The notes under the pieces are model-generated. The model made no database searches and was not told the DNA's origin. It worked only from the letters and a program-made list of their open reading frames with translations. Shown here piece by piece: positions 8,490-17,104 of a DNA stretch of 64,000 nt. The translations under genes were made by a program, and so were the position numbers. Positions within the stretch are counted from its first letter, which is position 1. Each line of letters starts with the position of its first letter. The DNA comes from Faecalibacillus faecis (GTDB lineage: Bacteria; Bacillota_I; Bacilli_A; Erysipelotrichales; Coprobacillaceae): assembly GCF_003024675.1 (NCBI RefSeq), contig NZ_PYLP01000001.1, forward strand, positions 186,001-250,000, given 5' to 3'.

Positions 8490-10517
8490 ATGAAAACAGA
8501 TGTATTAATAGTAGGAAGTGGATGTTCAGCCCTTTATATGGCTTTACATTTACCAGAAGATTTAAATATTTTAATGGTTACTAAAAAAGAAGCGGAATTA
8601 AGTGATTCATTTTTAGCACAAGGTGGAATCTGTATGCTTAGAAATGAAGATGACTATGATAGTTATTTTGAAGATACGATGAAAGCAGGTCATTATGAAA
8701 ATGATGCTTATTCAGTTGAATTAATGATTAAATCATCACCAGATGTTATTCAAGATTTAATTAGTTATGGGGTTGATTTTGAAAGAAATGAAGACGGAAG
8801 CCTTGCTTTTACAAGAGAAGGGGCTCATAGCCAAAAACGTATTCTTTATCATGAAGATATTACAGGTAAAGAAATTACGAGACATTTATTAGAAAAGGTA
8901 AGACAAAAAAAGAATGTGACACTTTTAGAAAATACACCTCTTGTTGATTTAATTGTTCGAGGAAATGTTGCTTTAGGTGGAGTGATTAAAAGAAATAATC
9001 AAGAAGAAAAGGTATACGCTAAAAAAGTTGTTTTAGCTACTGGAGGAATCGGAGGACTTTATAAACATTCTACAAATTATCCTCATTTAACAGGAGATGG
9101 TATTGAACTTTCTAAAAAATATCAAATTGAACTTAAGAATTTAGATTATGTACAAATTCATCCAACAACTTTATATACAACAGATCATGAAAGAAGCTTT
9201 TTAATTTCTGAATCTGTTCGTGGTGAAGGGGCTATTCTTTTAGATAAAAATGGAAATCGTTTTGTCAATGAACTTCTTCCAAGAGATGTTGTGGCAGAAG
9301 CCATCTTTAAACAAATGGAAAAAGATCAAACAGATTATGTTTATGAAGATTTAAGACCAATTGGTAAAGAAGAAATTGCTAGTCATTTTCCTCATATCGT
9401 TGAACATTGTAAAGAAAAAGGATATGACGTTTTTAAAGAACCTATTCCTGTTGTACCTGCACAACATTATTTCATGGGTGGTATCAAAGTAGACTATGAT
9501 AGTCATACCAGTATGAAACATTTATATGCTATTGGAGAAACAGCATGCAATGGTGTTCATGGAAAGAATCGTCTAGCAAGTAATTCACTTTTAGAAAGCC
9601 TTGTTTTTGCTAAACGTGCTGCCAAACGTATTGAAAAAAGTTTAAAGGAGAGAGCTCATTATATGTTTGATCAAACAACTTTAAAATTAAATGTAGACCC
9701 ACTTATTATTAGTGCCTTAAAAGAAGATATTACTAGTGAAGATGTTTCTACAAATAGTGTTATGCCTTTTTCTAAAACAGGTGTCGTTGATTTGATTTGT
9801 AAAGAAGATGGTGTTATTTGTGGATTACAAATATTTGAACGTACTTTTGAATTATTAGATGAAGCGTGTGATGTCGAATTCTTTGCAAGTGATGGCGACC
9901 GTGTAGAAAAAGGGCAACTTTTAGGACGTGTCAAAGGGGATGTTCGTATTTTATTAAGTGGAGAACGTGTTGCTTTAAATTATTTACAAAGAATGAGTGG
10001 AATTGCTACTTATACAGCGAATGTTCAAGAATATTTAAAAGATTCTTCTATTCGTTTATTAGATACACGTAAAACAACACCAAATAATCGTATCTTTGAA
10101 AAATATGCAGTAAGAGTTGGTGGCGGACATAATCACCGTTATAATTTAAGTGATGGTGTTTTACTAAAAGATAATCATATTGGTGCTGCTGGTGGTGTTA
10201 AGGAAGCCATTATGCTTGCTAAAGAGTATGCACCATTTGTCAGAAAAATCGAAATAGAAGTAGAAAATATGGAAATGGTCAAGGAAGCTGTAGAAGCAGG
10301 TGCGGATATTATCATGTTAGATAATATGGATGATGATATGTTAAAAGAAGCTATTGCTTATATTGATCATCGTGCTGAGATTGAAGTTTCAGGAAATGTC
10401 ACAAAAGAAAACATTGCAAGACTTACAAATTTAGGAGTGGATTATGTTTCAAGTGGTGCTTTAACACATTCTGCACCAATATTAGACCTTTCATTGAAAA
10501 ATTTACATGTGCTATAA
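8490..10517 (+). CDS. nadB-nadC: L-aspartate oxidase / nicotinate-nucleotide pyrophosphorylase fusion (NadB-NadC)
   Basis: 675 residues in one open frame. Residues 1 to about 390 are L-aspartate oxidase: an FAD-binding GSGCSALYMALHL near 9-21, the substrate/flavin region RILYHEDITG, and KNRLASNSLLES. The helical C-terminal domain of normal NadB (about 510-540 residues) is missing. Residues 392-675 are quinolinate phosphoribosyltransferase: ALKEDITSEDVST, LLDTRKTTP, VRVGGGHNHRYNLSDGVLLKDNHI and the final strand with VSSGALTHSAP. At the junction AAAGGAGAG precedes an in-frame ATG (9663), which could start a separate NadC. So both a bifunctional protein and a free NadC are possible. The protein converts aspartate via iminoaspartate (NadA acts between) to nicotinate mononucleotide. 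Confidence 0.93.
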   Translation: MKTDVLIVGSGCSALYMALHLPEDLNILMVTKKEAELSDSFLAQGGICMLRNEDDYDSYFEDTMKAGHYENDAYSVELMIKSSPDVIQDLISYGVDFERNEDGSLAFTREGAHSQKRILYHEDITGKEITRHLLEKVRQKKNVTLLENTPLVDLIVRGNVALGGVIKRNNQEEKVYAKKVVLATGGIGGLYKHSTNYPHLTGDGIELSKKYQIELKNLDYVQIHPTTLYTTDHERSFLISESVRGEGAILLDKNGNRFVNELLPRDVVAEAIFKQMEKDQTDYVYEDLRPIGKEEIASHFPHIVEHCKEKGYDVFKEPIPVVPAQHYFMGGIKVDYDSHTSMKHLYAIGETACNGVHGKNRLASNSLLESLVFAKRAAKRIEKSLKERAHYMFDQTTLKLNVDPLIISALKEDITSEDVSTNSVMPFSKTGVVDLICKEDGVICGLQIFERTFELLDEACDVEFFASDGDRVEKGQLLGRVKGDVRILLSGERVALNYLQRMSGIATYTANVQEYLKDSSIRLLDTRKTTPNNRIFEKYAVRVGGGHNHRYNLSDGVLLKDNHIGAAGGVKEAIMLAKEYAPFVRKIEIEVENMEMVKEAVEAGADIIMLDNMDDDMLKEAIAYIDHRAEIEVSGNVTKENIARLTNLGVDYVSSGALTHSAPILDLSLKNLHVL

Positions 10518-10539
10518 TATCAATTAAGGAGGGCGAGTT

Positions 10540-11085
10540 ATGGATGGAAATAAAAGAAGAGAAGCCATTATTGATATTTTAAAAAACAGTTTACAACCTG
10601 TATCAGGAACATATTTAGCGAAAACCCTCCAAGTAAGTCGGCAAGTCATTGTTCAAGACATTGCTTTACTTCGTGCTGGTGATTATGATATTTATTCAAC
10701 ACATAAAGGATATGTTTTAAATACACAAAAAGTTTGTAAACGTATTTTTAAGGTACATCATGATGATAATGAAGTAGAAAAAGAACTTTCTTTAATTGTT
10801 GACTTAGGTGGGTTTGTTGAAGATGTCTTTGTTTATCATAAAGTTTATAATATTGTAAAAGCAACATTAAATATTGCTTCAAGAAGAGATATTAAAAATT
10901 ATATGACAAATCTACAAACAGGACATTCAAGCTTACTAAAAAATGTAACATCAGGATATCATTATCATACAGTTCATGCAGACAATGAAGAAATTCTCGA
11001 TGAAATTCAAGAAGAACTTCAAAAAGCTGGATTTCTTGCACAGTTACAAGAATATGAACCTGTTGATTTCTGGAAAGATAAATAA
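10540..11085 (+). CDS. niaR: NAD biosynthesis repressor NiaR
   Basis: 181 residues. An N-terminal helix-turn-helix (about 5-60, with TYLAKTLQVSRQVIVQDIALLR) is followed by a 3H domain (about 75-175), named after three conserved histidines; visible ones include KVHHDD, HKVYNIVKATL and TGHSSLLKNVTSGYHYHTVHA. NiaR (YrxA) represses NAD genes in response to nicotinate. The start has a strong AAGGAGGGC site. As last gene of the nadA/nadB-nadC operon it probably represses its own transcription through the inverted repeat at 7510-7526. Confidence 0.95.
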   Translation: MDGNKRREAIIDILKNSLQPVSGTYLAKTLQVSRQVIVQDIALLRAGDYDIYSTHKGYVLNTQKVCKRIFKVHHDDNEVEKELSLIVDLGGFVEDVFVYHKVYNIVKATLNIASRRDIKNYMTNLQTGHSSLLKNVTSGYHYHTVHADNEEILDEIQEELQKAGFLAQLQEYEPVDFWKDK

Positions 11086-11091
11086 AATAAA

Positions 11092-11124
11092 AAGCGTCAA
11101 TAACACAACTATTGACGCTTTTTT
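11092..11124. terminator. Bidirectional terminator between niaR and the Rpn gene
   Basis: 11-bp stem AAGCGTCAATA / TATTGACGCTT with a T-run on the plus strand and TTTTTATTTT on the minus strand. The minus-strand arm contains the stop codon of the converging gene. Confidence 0.9.
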
Positions 11125-12026
11125 ACGCTATTTTTTAATTCTTTAATACTTGTATAATCAAATAAATGATCTTGAATATCAAGAATTTGTTGTTTAGAAA
11201 GGGCGCTTATAAAATTACTGATATCTTCATGAAATTGCATTTTAATATATTTAACAATATTTTCTTTTGCTTTACTAAGCAAATGATCTATTTCATTATT
11301 TGCTTTTTCAAATTTTTTATTTGCTTCCTCAATCTTTCTATCACGAGAACGAAGTAATATCTCATTATCTAAACGATCTAGATATTCTTGGTATGATTCA
11401 TCAGAAGATATATATCTGTCATGCATTTGTATCGCTTCCTTTATTCTATAATCTATCTCAATTTTATCATATGGTTTTTCATTTTTAAAGAGATACATTA
11501 ACTGATTAAAAGTCGTCATTTCATTGATTGCTTGATTGATATATTCAAGTTGAATAATTGTTATCTCAGCACGATTAAAGGGATAGACAATATGATGTTC
11601 GTCATCAACCATTCTAAAGTGACATTTATAAAGAGGAGCATTATCTAAAATATGCCCATAACTAATAATTAATGATCTTACAACATGAGCACTAGTATAA
11701 TCTTCTCCTTGCTTTACTTGTTGTCTTAAAAGTTCAGCATTATAAAGTTCAAAACGAACAAGTATTTCTTCGTTTAAACCATAGGGTTGTAGTTCAATAT
11801 TGTAGATATCGCCGATATCATCAACAGCTAAAATATCTAAAATAAGTTTCTTTTCGTAATAGCTTTTACCATATTGCTGCGCATTCTTTAATTTAGTAGA
11901 AATAATTTTCCTATCTGAAACGAGTTCTTGATAAATAAGGGTTCTTATTCTTTCGTTTTCTACAAGCAAATGATGAAAATATAAATCATTTGAATATTTT
12001 ATAAAATTCTCTCTATTTTTGTTCAT
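11109..12026 (-). CDS. Rpn-type PD-(D/E)XK nuclease family protein
   Basis: 305 residues. The segment LILDILAVDDIGDIYNIELQPY (61-82) carries the PD-(D/E)XK core in its Rpn form: Asp64, then Glu78-x-Gln80. The following part FELYNAELLRQQVKQGEDY fits the helix after the core. The C-terminal third (about 210-300) is rich in Lys and Glu, with a coiled-coil-like stretch. Proteins of this kind are often annotated as transposases, but they have no inverted repeats and act as DNA nucleases linked to recombination or phage defence. No terminal repeats are seen here. The start at 12026 has a good GGAGG site. It stands alone. Confidence 0.8.
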   Translation of the reverse strand: MNKNRENFIKYSNDLYFHHLLVENERIRTLIYQELVSDRKIISTKLKNAQQYGKSYYEKKLILDILAVDDIGDIYNIELQPYGLNEEILVRFELYNAELLRQQVKQGEDYTSAHVVRSLIISYGHILDNAPLYKCHFRMVDDEHHIVYPFNRAEITIIQLEYINQAINEMTTFNQLMYLFKNEKPYDKIEIDYRIKEAIQMHDRYISSDESYQEYLDRLDNEILLRSRDRKIEEANKKFEKANNEIDHLLSKAKENIVKYIKMQFHEDISNFISALSKQQILDIQDHLFDYTSIKELKNSVKKRQ

Positions 12027-12128
12027 ATAGATTCCTCCCTATATATATTGTCTTTTTTTGAGGAGTTTTCTTCTTTTTAGTAAAAATAAATGATAAAATT
12101 TTAGAAATAGAAGCTTTGGAGGTAAAGT

Positions 12129-12677
12129 ATGAATCAAGAGGTTAAAATGAAGCCATCCTATTTAAAAATTGCTTTTTTGGATAGAGATGGAACTATTATT
12201 AAAGATTATCCAGATGAAAAATGGAGAGAAATTAAAGAACCTGAATTTTTAGAAGGTTCAATAGAAGGTCTTAAGAGATTAAAAGAGATGGGCTACTATT
12301 TTATCATTATAACAAATCAATATCTTATTAATGATGGAATTATTTCATTGAATGATTATCAACAGTTTACAGGAAAATTTCTAAAAAAATTAAAAGAAGA
12401 AAATATAGATATTCTAAAAATCTACTTTTGTCCGCATAATGAAAAAGATCATTGTCATTGTAAAAAGCCAAAACCAGGGATGATAGAACAAGCTAAAAAA
12501 GATTTTTTAATTGATATGAATAACTCTATCTATATAGGGGATAGTCATGTTGATTATTTACTAGCAAAACATTTTAATTTAACTTTTTATGGAATAAATT
12601 ATCATGATGATAATGTTAAAAGTTATCATAGTATTTTAGATATTTCTAAACAAATAAAAAAGATTCAAAATAAATGA
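12129..12677 (+). CDS. HAD-IIIA phosphatase, histidinol-phosphatase / GmhB type
   Basis: 182 residues. The catalytic motif FLDRDGTIIKDYP has nucleophile Asp18 and Asp20; motif II is IITNQ; motif IV is IGDSHVDYLLA. A zinc loop CPHNEKDHCHCKKPKPGM (101-118, Cys101, His103, Cys109, Cys111) is typical of D,D-heptose 1,7-bisphosphate phosphatase and the HisB N-terminal domain. No heptose or histidine genes are nearby, so the substrate is unknown; a sugar or nucleotide phosphate is likely. The start follows TTGGAGGTAAAG. Confidence 0.85.
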   Translation: MNQEVKMKPSYLKIAFLDRDGTIIKDYPDEKWREIKEPEFLEGSIEGLKRLKEMGYYFIIITNQYLINDGIISLNDYQQFTGKFLKKLKEENIDILKIYFCPHNEKDHCHCKKPKPGMIEQAKKDFLIDMNNSIYIGDSHVDYLLAKHFNLTFYGINYHDDNVKSYHSILDISKQIKKIQNK

Positions 12678-12685
12678 ATCTTTTA
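12660..12685. terminator. Shared terminator of two converging HAD genes
   Basis: Stem AAAGATTCA / TGAATCTTT; the arms overlap the 3' ends of both converging genes, with T-rich tails on each strand. Confidence 0.7.
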
Positions 12686-13543
12686 TAAATTTTCTAAAGC
12701 ATATTCAATAGCTTCACTAACAGCTCCATCTTTACAACTTGAAACAACTTTATAAGCTTTTTCTTGAATAACTTTTTCAGCATTATTTGGTGCAAATGAA
12801 TAGGGAAAACGTTCAAAGAGAGTAATATCATTCATACCATCACCTAGAACGATGACTTCTTCTTTTTTGATGTTTAATTGATCAATTACTTTTTCTAAAA
12901 TAAGTCCTTTTTGTGCATTTTCATTTGTAATTTCTACATTATCTGGATAGGAAGATAAATAAGCAATTTCTTTCATATCTTTAAAATAAGGAATGACTTT
13001 TTGAATTTCTGTTTCATCATGTGAAAAAGCTTCCACTTTAATCACTTCTAAATCTCTCTCAATGAATTCATCAATTGAATCGAATTGTTGAATTTGACAG
13101 GCTGGAGAATCACTCAGTGGACCTCCTGGTAAAAAATCTTCCATCTTATTACCAAAGCGTACACTTCCACGATAAGCAAAACGATCTCTTACATAATCAG
13201 GTTCTAAAGTACTATAAAAACCGTTTGTTGTAAAAATCATATAAGAAGTATGGTGTTCAATAAAGATAGGAAGAATTTCTTTAAGTTTCTTTTTATTTAA
13301 ATAACAATCCATTAATACTTTTCCTTCTTTATTACAATATTGAGCACCATTTCCTAAAATAGCAGAACATTTTATATCTAAAGGATCTAAAACACTTGTT
13401 ATGCCATAATAATCTCTACCTGAAGCCACTACAAATTCAACACCTTTATCTTGAGCTTTTTTTATACTTTCAATACATTTAGGGTTGATGTAACCATGAG
13501 ATAATAAAGTTCCATCAACATCACTCACAATCATTTTAATCAT
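12683..13543 (-). CDS. Cof-type HAD-IIB phosphatase
   Basis: 286 residues. Motif I MIVSDVDGTLLSHGYI near the N-terminus, motif II VASGRDYYG, and motif III/IV GDGMNDITLFERFPYSFAPNNA near 237-257. The inserted type IIB cap lies between. Such enzymes dephosphorylate small sugar or cofactor phosphates in the cytoplasm; which one is not visible. Upstream GAGGAAAG supports the start. It is transcribed alone toward its convergent neighbour. Confidence 0.9.
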   Translation of the reverse strand: MIKMIVSDVDGTLLSHGYINPKCIESIKKAQDKGVEFVVASGRDYYGITSVLDPLDIKCSAILGNGAQYCNKEGKVLMDCYLNKKKLKEILPIFIEHHTSYMIFTTNGFYSTLEPDYVRDRFAYRGSVRFGNKMEDFLPGGPLSDSPACQIQQFDSIDEFIERDLEVIKVEAFSHDETEIQKVIPYFKDMKEIAYLSSYPDNVEITNENAQKGLILEKVIDQLNIKKEEVIVLGDGMNDITLFERFPYSFAPNNAEKVIQEKAYKVVSSCKDGAVSEAIEYALENL

Positions 13544-13622
13544 ATTTCTTTCCTCCGATAGTTTTATTATATAAAAAAATTAAGTATCATTTAATTTTTT
13601 TACTTAATAAGAAAAAAAGAGT

Positions 13623-14261
13623 TTATTTAACCCTTTCTAAAATCTGTTTATAATTAGGAAAATTGGTTTTAGAAACTTTATACAAGATATCTTTACCATA
13701 TTCTTGTACTAAAAAAGTTCCAGTATCATTAGCGAGAATATTAAAACCACGAGGAAGTGTTGTATTTAATGATTGACACATATTTTGATAATATTGAAGA
13801 TAAGCATATTGTGAAAGAATACGTGCACATTTCATAGCAAGTGACATTTCTTCTTTAAATTCAATATGACGCACAACAACGATTTTATTTTTCAAATAAC
13901 GATAATATTTTTTAGGAGATAAAAAAGCATCAATTGTTACTTTAGAAACAGGGTGTTCGATACGTTGAATAACATTGATCATCGCTTGATTGTAAAGTTT
14001 CGCTTTAATACATGAGAGCTTTTGTCCTTCATTTACATATTGATTGTAATGGCTATTATCAAGCAAAAGTAAACTATAATTGAGTTTTTCTTTTAATATC
14101 TTTCCAATTCTTTCAATATCGCTCGATGACATTTCTTTATCCAATTCCAGTGCATTCAGTTCTTTTTCATCTTTTTGATCTACATAACAGGCAACGACAC
14201 ATAATGGTCCAAAGAAATCAAGCGAGCCTGTTTCATAACATCCTACATGATTTTCTATCAT
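13623..14261 (-). CDS. Degenerate RNase HIII paralogue
   Basis: 212 residues from the ATG at 14261, which follows AGAGGGAGGAA; an upstream start at 14315 is rejected. It aligns along its whole length with the RNase HIII gene at 41936-42694: ETGS-DFFGPLCVVACY, LLLLDNSHYNQ, KLYNQAMINVIQ, SPKKYYRYLKN, LPRG, and KTNFPNYKQI. But the first catalytic Asp of the DE pair is Tyr (GCYETGS against GCDETGS), and the neighbouring GD is LD. The acidic IDAF segment is kept. There is no N-terminal TBP-like substrate domain. RNase HIII removes RNA from RNA-DNA hybrids; this copy is probably inactive alone and may bind hybrids or partner another protein. Confidence 0.85.
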   Translation of the reverse strand: MIENHVGCYETGSLDFFGPLCVVACYVDQKDEKELNALELDKEMSSSDIERIGKILKEKLNYSLLLLDNSHYNQYVNEGQKLSCIKAKLYNQAMINVIQRIEHPVSKVTIDAFLSPKKYYRYLKNKIVVVRHIEFKEEMSLAMKCARILSQYAYLQYYQNMCQSLNTTLPRGFNILANDTGTFLVQEYGKDILYKVSKTNFPNYKQILERVK

Positions 14262-14314
14262 AAAAATTCCTCCCTCTTTGTATTTATTATAGCATAACTT
14301 TTTTTGATTATTCA

Positions 14315-14965
14315 CTAAACAAGTGTTGAAAGATAACGTTCATAGAGTTTGTCACGCTTCAAAACTTTTATATGACCGTATTCAATTGAAATCAAACCTT
14401 CTTCTTTAAATTGATTTAAAACCTTCGTGACAGTGACTCTTGAAATAGCTAAAGAATCCGCAATTTCTTGATGAGTATAAGGAATATCCCCAAAAAGTAA
14501 ATTCTTTTCAATATTATTTGTAGCACTTAGTTCGTATAAAAAAGCAGCTACTTTTTCAAATCGATCATAGGTTTGTGCCCATTTTAAAAGTTGCGTCAAA
14601 TGATTACAGTTATCATTAAACATCTTTAATAAAGTAATCGTAAGATCAAGTGATGATGACAAATAAGGATAAAGATCCTCTAAATGACACGTAATGATTT
14701 CTACATCATTGATGGCAGAAACAGTTGTTGGGCGATAAGCATTCTCATAAAGCGAAGACTCACCAAAAATACGACCTTTATCTAAAACATCATAATTAAT
14801 TTCATCACCATTTTTCGTAATATGATACACCCGTACACGACCTTTTAAAACGAGACATAATTCATCAGCATGGTCGTCTTGCATATAAATAATATCATTT
14901 TTTTGATAGTGTTTAATGGTACCAGCTTGTTTAAAATAATCAAAAAGTTCGTCATTAATTTTCAT
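14315..14965 (-). CDS. Crp/Fnr family transcriptional regulator
   Basis: 216 residues. A cyclic-nucleotide-binding type beta barrel (about 15-125, with DELCLVLKGRVRVY and RIFGESSLYENAYRPTTVSA) is joined to a C-terminal helix-turn-helix (IPYTHQEIADSLAISRVTVTKVLNQFKEEGLI). There is no N-terminal cysteine cluster, so it is unlikely to sense oxygen through Fe-S as Fnr does. The ATG at 14965 has AGAAGGTGA upstream; a GTG three codons earlier overlaps that site. It diverges from the YitT gene, with a 16-bp palindrome in between that is its likely operator. Confidence 0.92.
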   Translation of the reverse strand: MKINDELFDYFKQAGTIKHYQKNDIIYMQDDHADELCLVLKGRVRVYHITKNGDEINYDVLDKGRIFGESSLYENAYRPTTVSAINDVEIITCHLEDLYPYLSSSLDLTITLLKMFNDNCNHLTQLLKWAQTYDRFEKVAAFLYELSATNNIEKNLLFGDIPYTHQEIADSLAISRVTVTKVLNQFKEEGLISIEYGHIKVLKRDKLYERYLSTLV

Positions 14966-14988
14966 TTTTTTCACCTTCTTGTCTAAAT

Positions 14989-15004
14989 TGTAACATATAT
15001 TACA
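14989..15004. promoter_or_regulatory. Crp/Fnr-type palindrome in a divergent promoter region
   Basis: TGTAACATATATTACA, that is TGTAA-N6-TTACA, has the 16-bp spacing of Crp/Fnr boxes. It lies between the regulator and the YitT gene, so it could control both. Confidence 0.7.
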
Positions 15005-15050
15005 TTCTTAAAAAAGAAAAATTGTTAGGATAGTTCCCGAGGTGAGAGAT

Positions 15051-15902
15051 ATGAAAAAAATTATTCAAATTATTATTGGTAATATTTTAATGGCATTTGC
15101 TTTTAGTACTTTGATTTTAGATAATTCCATTGTGGCAGGAGGAGTTTCTGGTATTAGTACAGTCTTTCATTTTTATACAGGAATTTCTATTTCTCTTTGT
15201 GTAGGAATTATTAATATTGCTTTATTTATTATTGGATTTTGTTTTTTAGGAAAAACATTTGCGATGAAAACATTGATTTCAACATTCTTGTTTCCTATTT
15301 TATTAGAATTCTTTAATCAACAATCTTATTTACATGGTTTATTAAATGATCAATTATTGATTTGTATATTAGGAGGATTCTTATTAGGTCTAGGAATTGG
15401 TCTTGTTTTAAAAGCGGGAGGTTCTACAGGAGGATTTGATATTTTAGCGCTTGTTGTTGAAAAAAATTTTAAAGTTCCTGTAACTTTACTTGTTAATGGA
15501 ATTGATGCGACAATCCTTGTTCTACAAATTTCTTTCCATAGTGTTCCTGAAATTGTTTATGGGATTATGACGATTCTTATTACAGCTTATATGATGAATT
15601 ATTTATTATCATCAGGTAAAGGATGTGTTCAAGTTCTTTTAATGTCTAAAGAAATTGAACGTATGAAAATGATGATTTTAAATGATATGGATGCAGGAGT
15701 GACTTTATTAGATGGTAAAAGTGGTTTTTATGGAAATGATACAGAAGTTGTTTTAACGATTTTACCCTATCGTAAACTTCCTGATTTAAAAGATAAAATT
15801 AAAGAAATTGATGAAAAAGCATTTATTATTGTTTCCCATGTAGAAGAAGTTAGTGGAAATGGTTTTACATATTCTAAAGAAATGCGAGAGGCTTCATTTT
15901 AG
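15051..15902 (+). CDS. YitT family membrane protein
   Basis: 283 residues. About five membrane helices in the first 190 residues, with DNSIVAGGVSGIS and KAGGSTGGFDILA, typical of the YitT/DUF161 family. The C-terminal part (about 200-283, with GVTLLDGKSGFYGNDTEVVLTIL) is a soluble DUF2179-like domain. The start is the ATG at 15051 after CGAGGTGAGAG. Function of the family is unknown; a transport role is often assumed. It may be controlled by the divergent Crp-type regulator. Confidence 0.9.
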   Translation: MKKIIQIIIGNILMAFAFSTLILDNSIVAGGVSGISTVFHFYTGISISLCVGIINIALFIIGFCFLGKTFAMKTLISTFLFPILLEFFNQQSYLHGLLNDQLLICILGGFLLGLGIGLVLKAGGSTGGFDILALVVEKNFKVPVTLLVNGIDATILVLQISFHSVPEIVYGIMTILITAYMMNYLLSSGKGCVQVLLMSKEIERMKMMILNDMDAGVTLLDGKSGFYGNDTEVVLTILPYRKLPDLKDKIKEIDEKAFIIVSHVEEVSGNGFTYSKEMREASF

Positions 15903-15930
15903 GTGTTCATTTTTATGGACATCTTTTTTA
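15902..15930 (+). terminator. Intrinsic terminator after the YitT gene
   Basis: GGTGTTCAT-TTTT-ATGGACATC with two G-T wobbles, then seven T. Confidence 0.75.
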
Positions 15931-15966
15931 ATTTGGTAGATAATAAGGCAAACGGGGGAATAAGTT

Positions 15967-16557
15967 ATGAAAATAGAGATCAGGTATGCAAAATTAGAGG
16001 ATGCAACAAGATTAGTAGAAATCTATCGTTATTATGTTGAAAAGACGGCAATTACATTTGAATACAAGGTACCATCTATCGAAGAATTTCAACAAAGAAT
16101 GATACATGTCATGGAAAAATATCCTTATTTGGTAGCCAAGGTGGATGATCAAATTGTCGGTTATGCTTATGCGAGTACCTTTAATGTCAGAATGGCCTAT
16201 GATTGGTGTGCAGAAACATCTATTTATGTAGATCATATGTTAAGAAAATGTGGGGTAGGAAAAAGACTTTATCAAGCTTTAGAAAAAGTTTTAAAAGCAC
16301 AAAATATTACAAATTTGAATGCGTGTATTTCTTCACCAATTGAAAATGATGAATATTTAGATACCAATAGTATTGATTATCATCATTATTTAGGATATCA
16401 AATGGTAGGAGAGTTTCATCAATGCGGGTATAAATTTAAACGTTGGTATAATATGGTATGGATGGAAAAATTTATTGGGGAGCATCAAGAAAATCAATTA
16501 CCAGTGATTCGATTTAAAGAAATAAAAGATCAAGTGAATTTAAATGAGGTTGTTTAG
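15967..16557 (+). CDS. GNAT N-acetyltransferase, phosphinothricin-acetyltransferase-like
   Basis: 196 residues. The order IRYAKLEDATRLVEIYRYYVEKTAITFEYK, then GYAYAS, SIYVDHMLRKCGVGKRLYQALE (acetyl-CoA binding loop, R/QxxGxG/A as RKCGVGKRL) and HHYLGYQMVGEFHQCGYKFKRWYNMVWME fits the PAT/YncA branch, which acetylates amines such as phosphinothricin or methionine derivatives. It has about 20 extra C-terminal residues. It heads a compact run with the prolyl-tRNA editing gene directly adjacent, the esterase-like gene and a membrane protein. The physiological substrate is unknown. Confidence 0.88.
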   Translation: MKIEIRYAKLEDATRLVEIYRYYVEKTAITFEYKVPSIEEFQQRMIHVMEKYPYLVAKVDDQIVGYAYASTFNVRMAYDWCAETSIYVDHMLRKCGVGKRLYQALEKVLKAQNITNLNACISSPIENDEYLDTNSIDYHHYLGYQMVGEFHQCGYKFKRWYNMVWMEKFIGEHQENQLPVIRFKEIKDQVNLNEVV

Positions 16558-17094
16558 ATGGAATTAGTAGAAGGAAGACCACAAGATAAAAGAATAGATA
16601 AAGAAGAAAGAGTCTATGATTTATTAGATCAATTAAATATTGATTATCAACGCATTGACCACGAAGAAGCAAATACGATGGAAGTATGTTTAGAAATAGA
16701 AAAAACACTAAAATCAACAATTTGTAAGAATTTATTTTTAGTTAATTCAAATAAAAGTCAATATTATTTATTAATGTTGAAAGAAAATAAAAAATTTAAA
16801 ACAAAAGTGATTTCAAAACAAATCAATAGTTCACGTCTTTCTTTTGGAAGTGATGAAAAAATGTTGGAATATTTGGATATTACACCAGGATCTGTGAGTC
16901 TTTTAGGATTAATGAATGATCATGATTTTAAAGTTCAATTATTAATGGATAAAGATCTCCTACAAGATGAGTATTTAGGGTGTCATCCTTGTATCAATAC
17001 AAGTAGTTTAAGAATTAAAATGAAAGATGTATTTGAAAAAATCATACCATCCCTTCATCATGAACCTATCTTTGTAGAGGTTTATAATGAATAA
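16558..17094 (+). CDS. Prolyl-tRNA editing (YbaK/ProX) domain protein
   Basis: 178 residues of one YbaK-type domain: IDYQRIDHEEANTMEV near the N-terminus, CKNLFLVNSNKSQYYLLMLKENKKF with the conserved editing-pocket Lys region, SFGSDEKMLEYLDITPGSVSLLGLMND, and LGCHPCINTSSLRI. These enzymes hydrolyse Ala or Cys mischarged on tRNA-Pro. The order of motifs fits the free-standing ProX group. The start immediately follows the previous stop, with a GAGG site inside the upstream gene, so translation is likely coupled. Confidence 0.93.
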   Translation: MELVEGRPQDKRIDKEERVYDLLDQLNIDYQRIDHEEANTMEVCLEIEKTLKSTICKNLFLVNSNKSQYYLLMLKENKKFKTKVISKQINSSRLSFGSDEKMLEYLDITPGSVSLLGLMNDHDFKVQLLMDKDLLQDEYLGCHPCINTSSLRIKMKDVFEKIIPSLHHEPIFVEVYNE

Positions 17095-17104
17095 GGAAGG
17101 TATC

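Noticed and set aside
11109-12026. Insertion sequence, because Rpn proteins are often called transposases
   Set aside because: No terminal inverted repeats or target duplications are visible, and the flanks are normal terminators.
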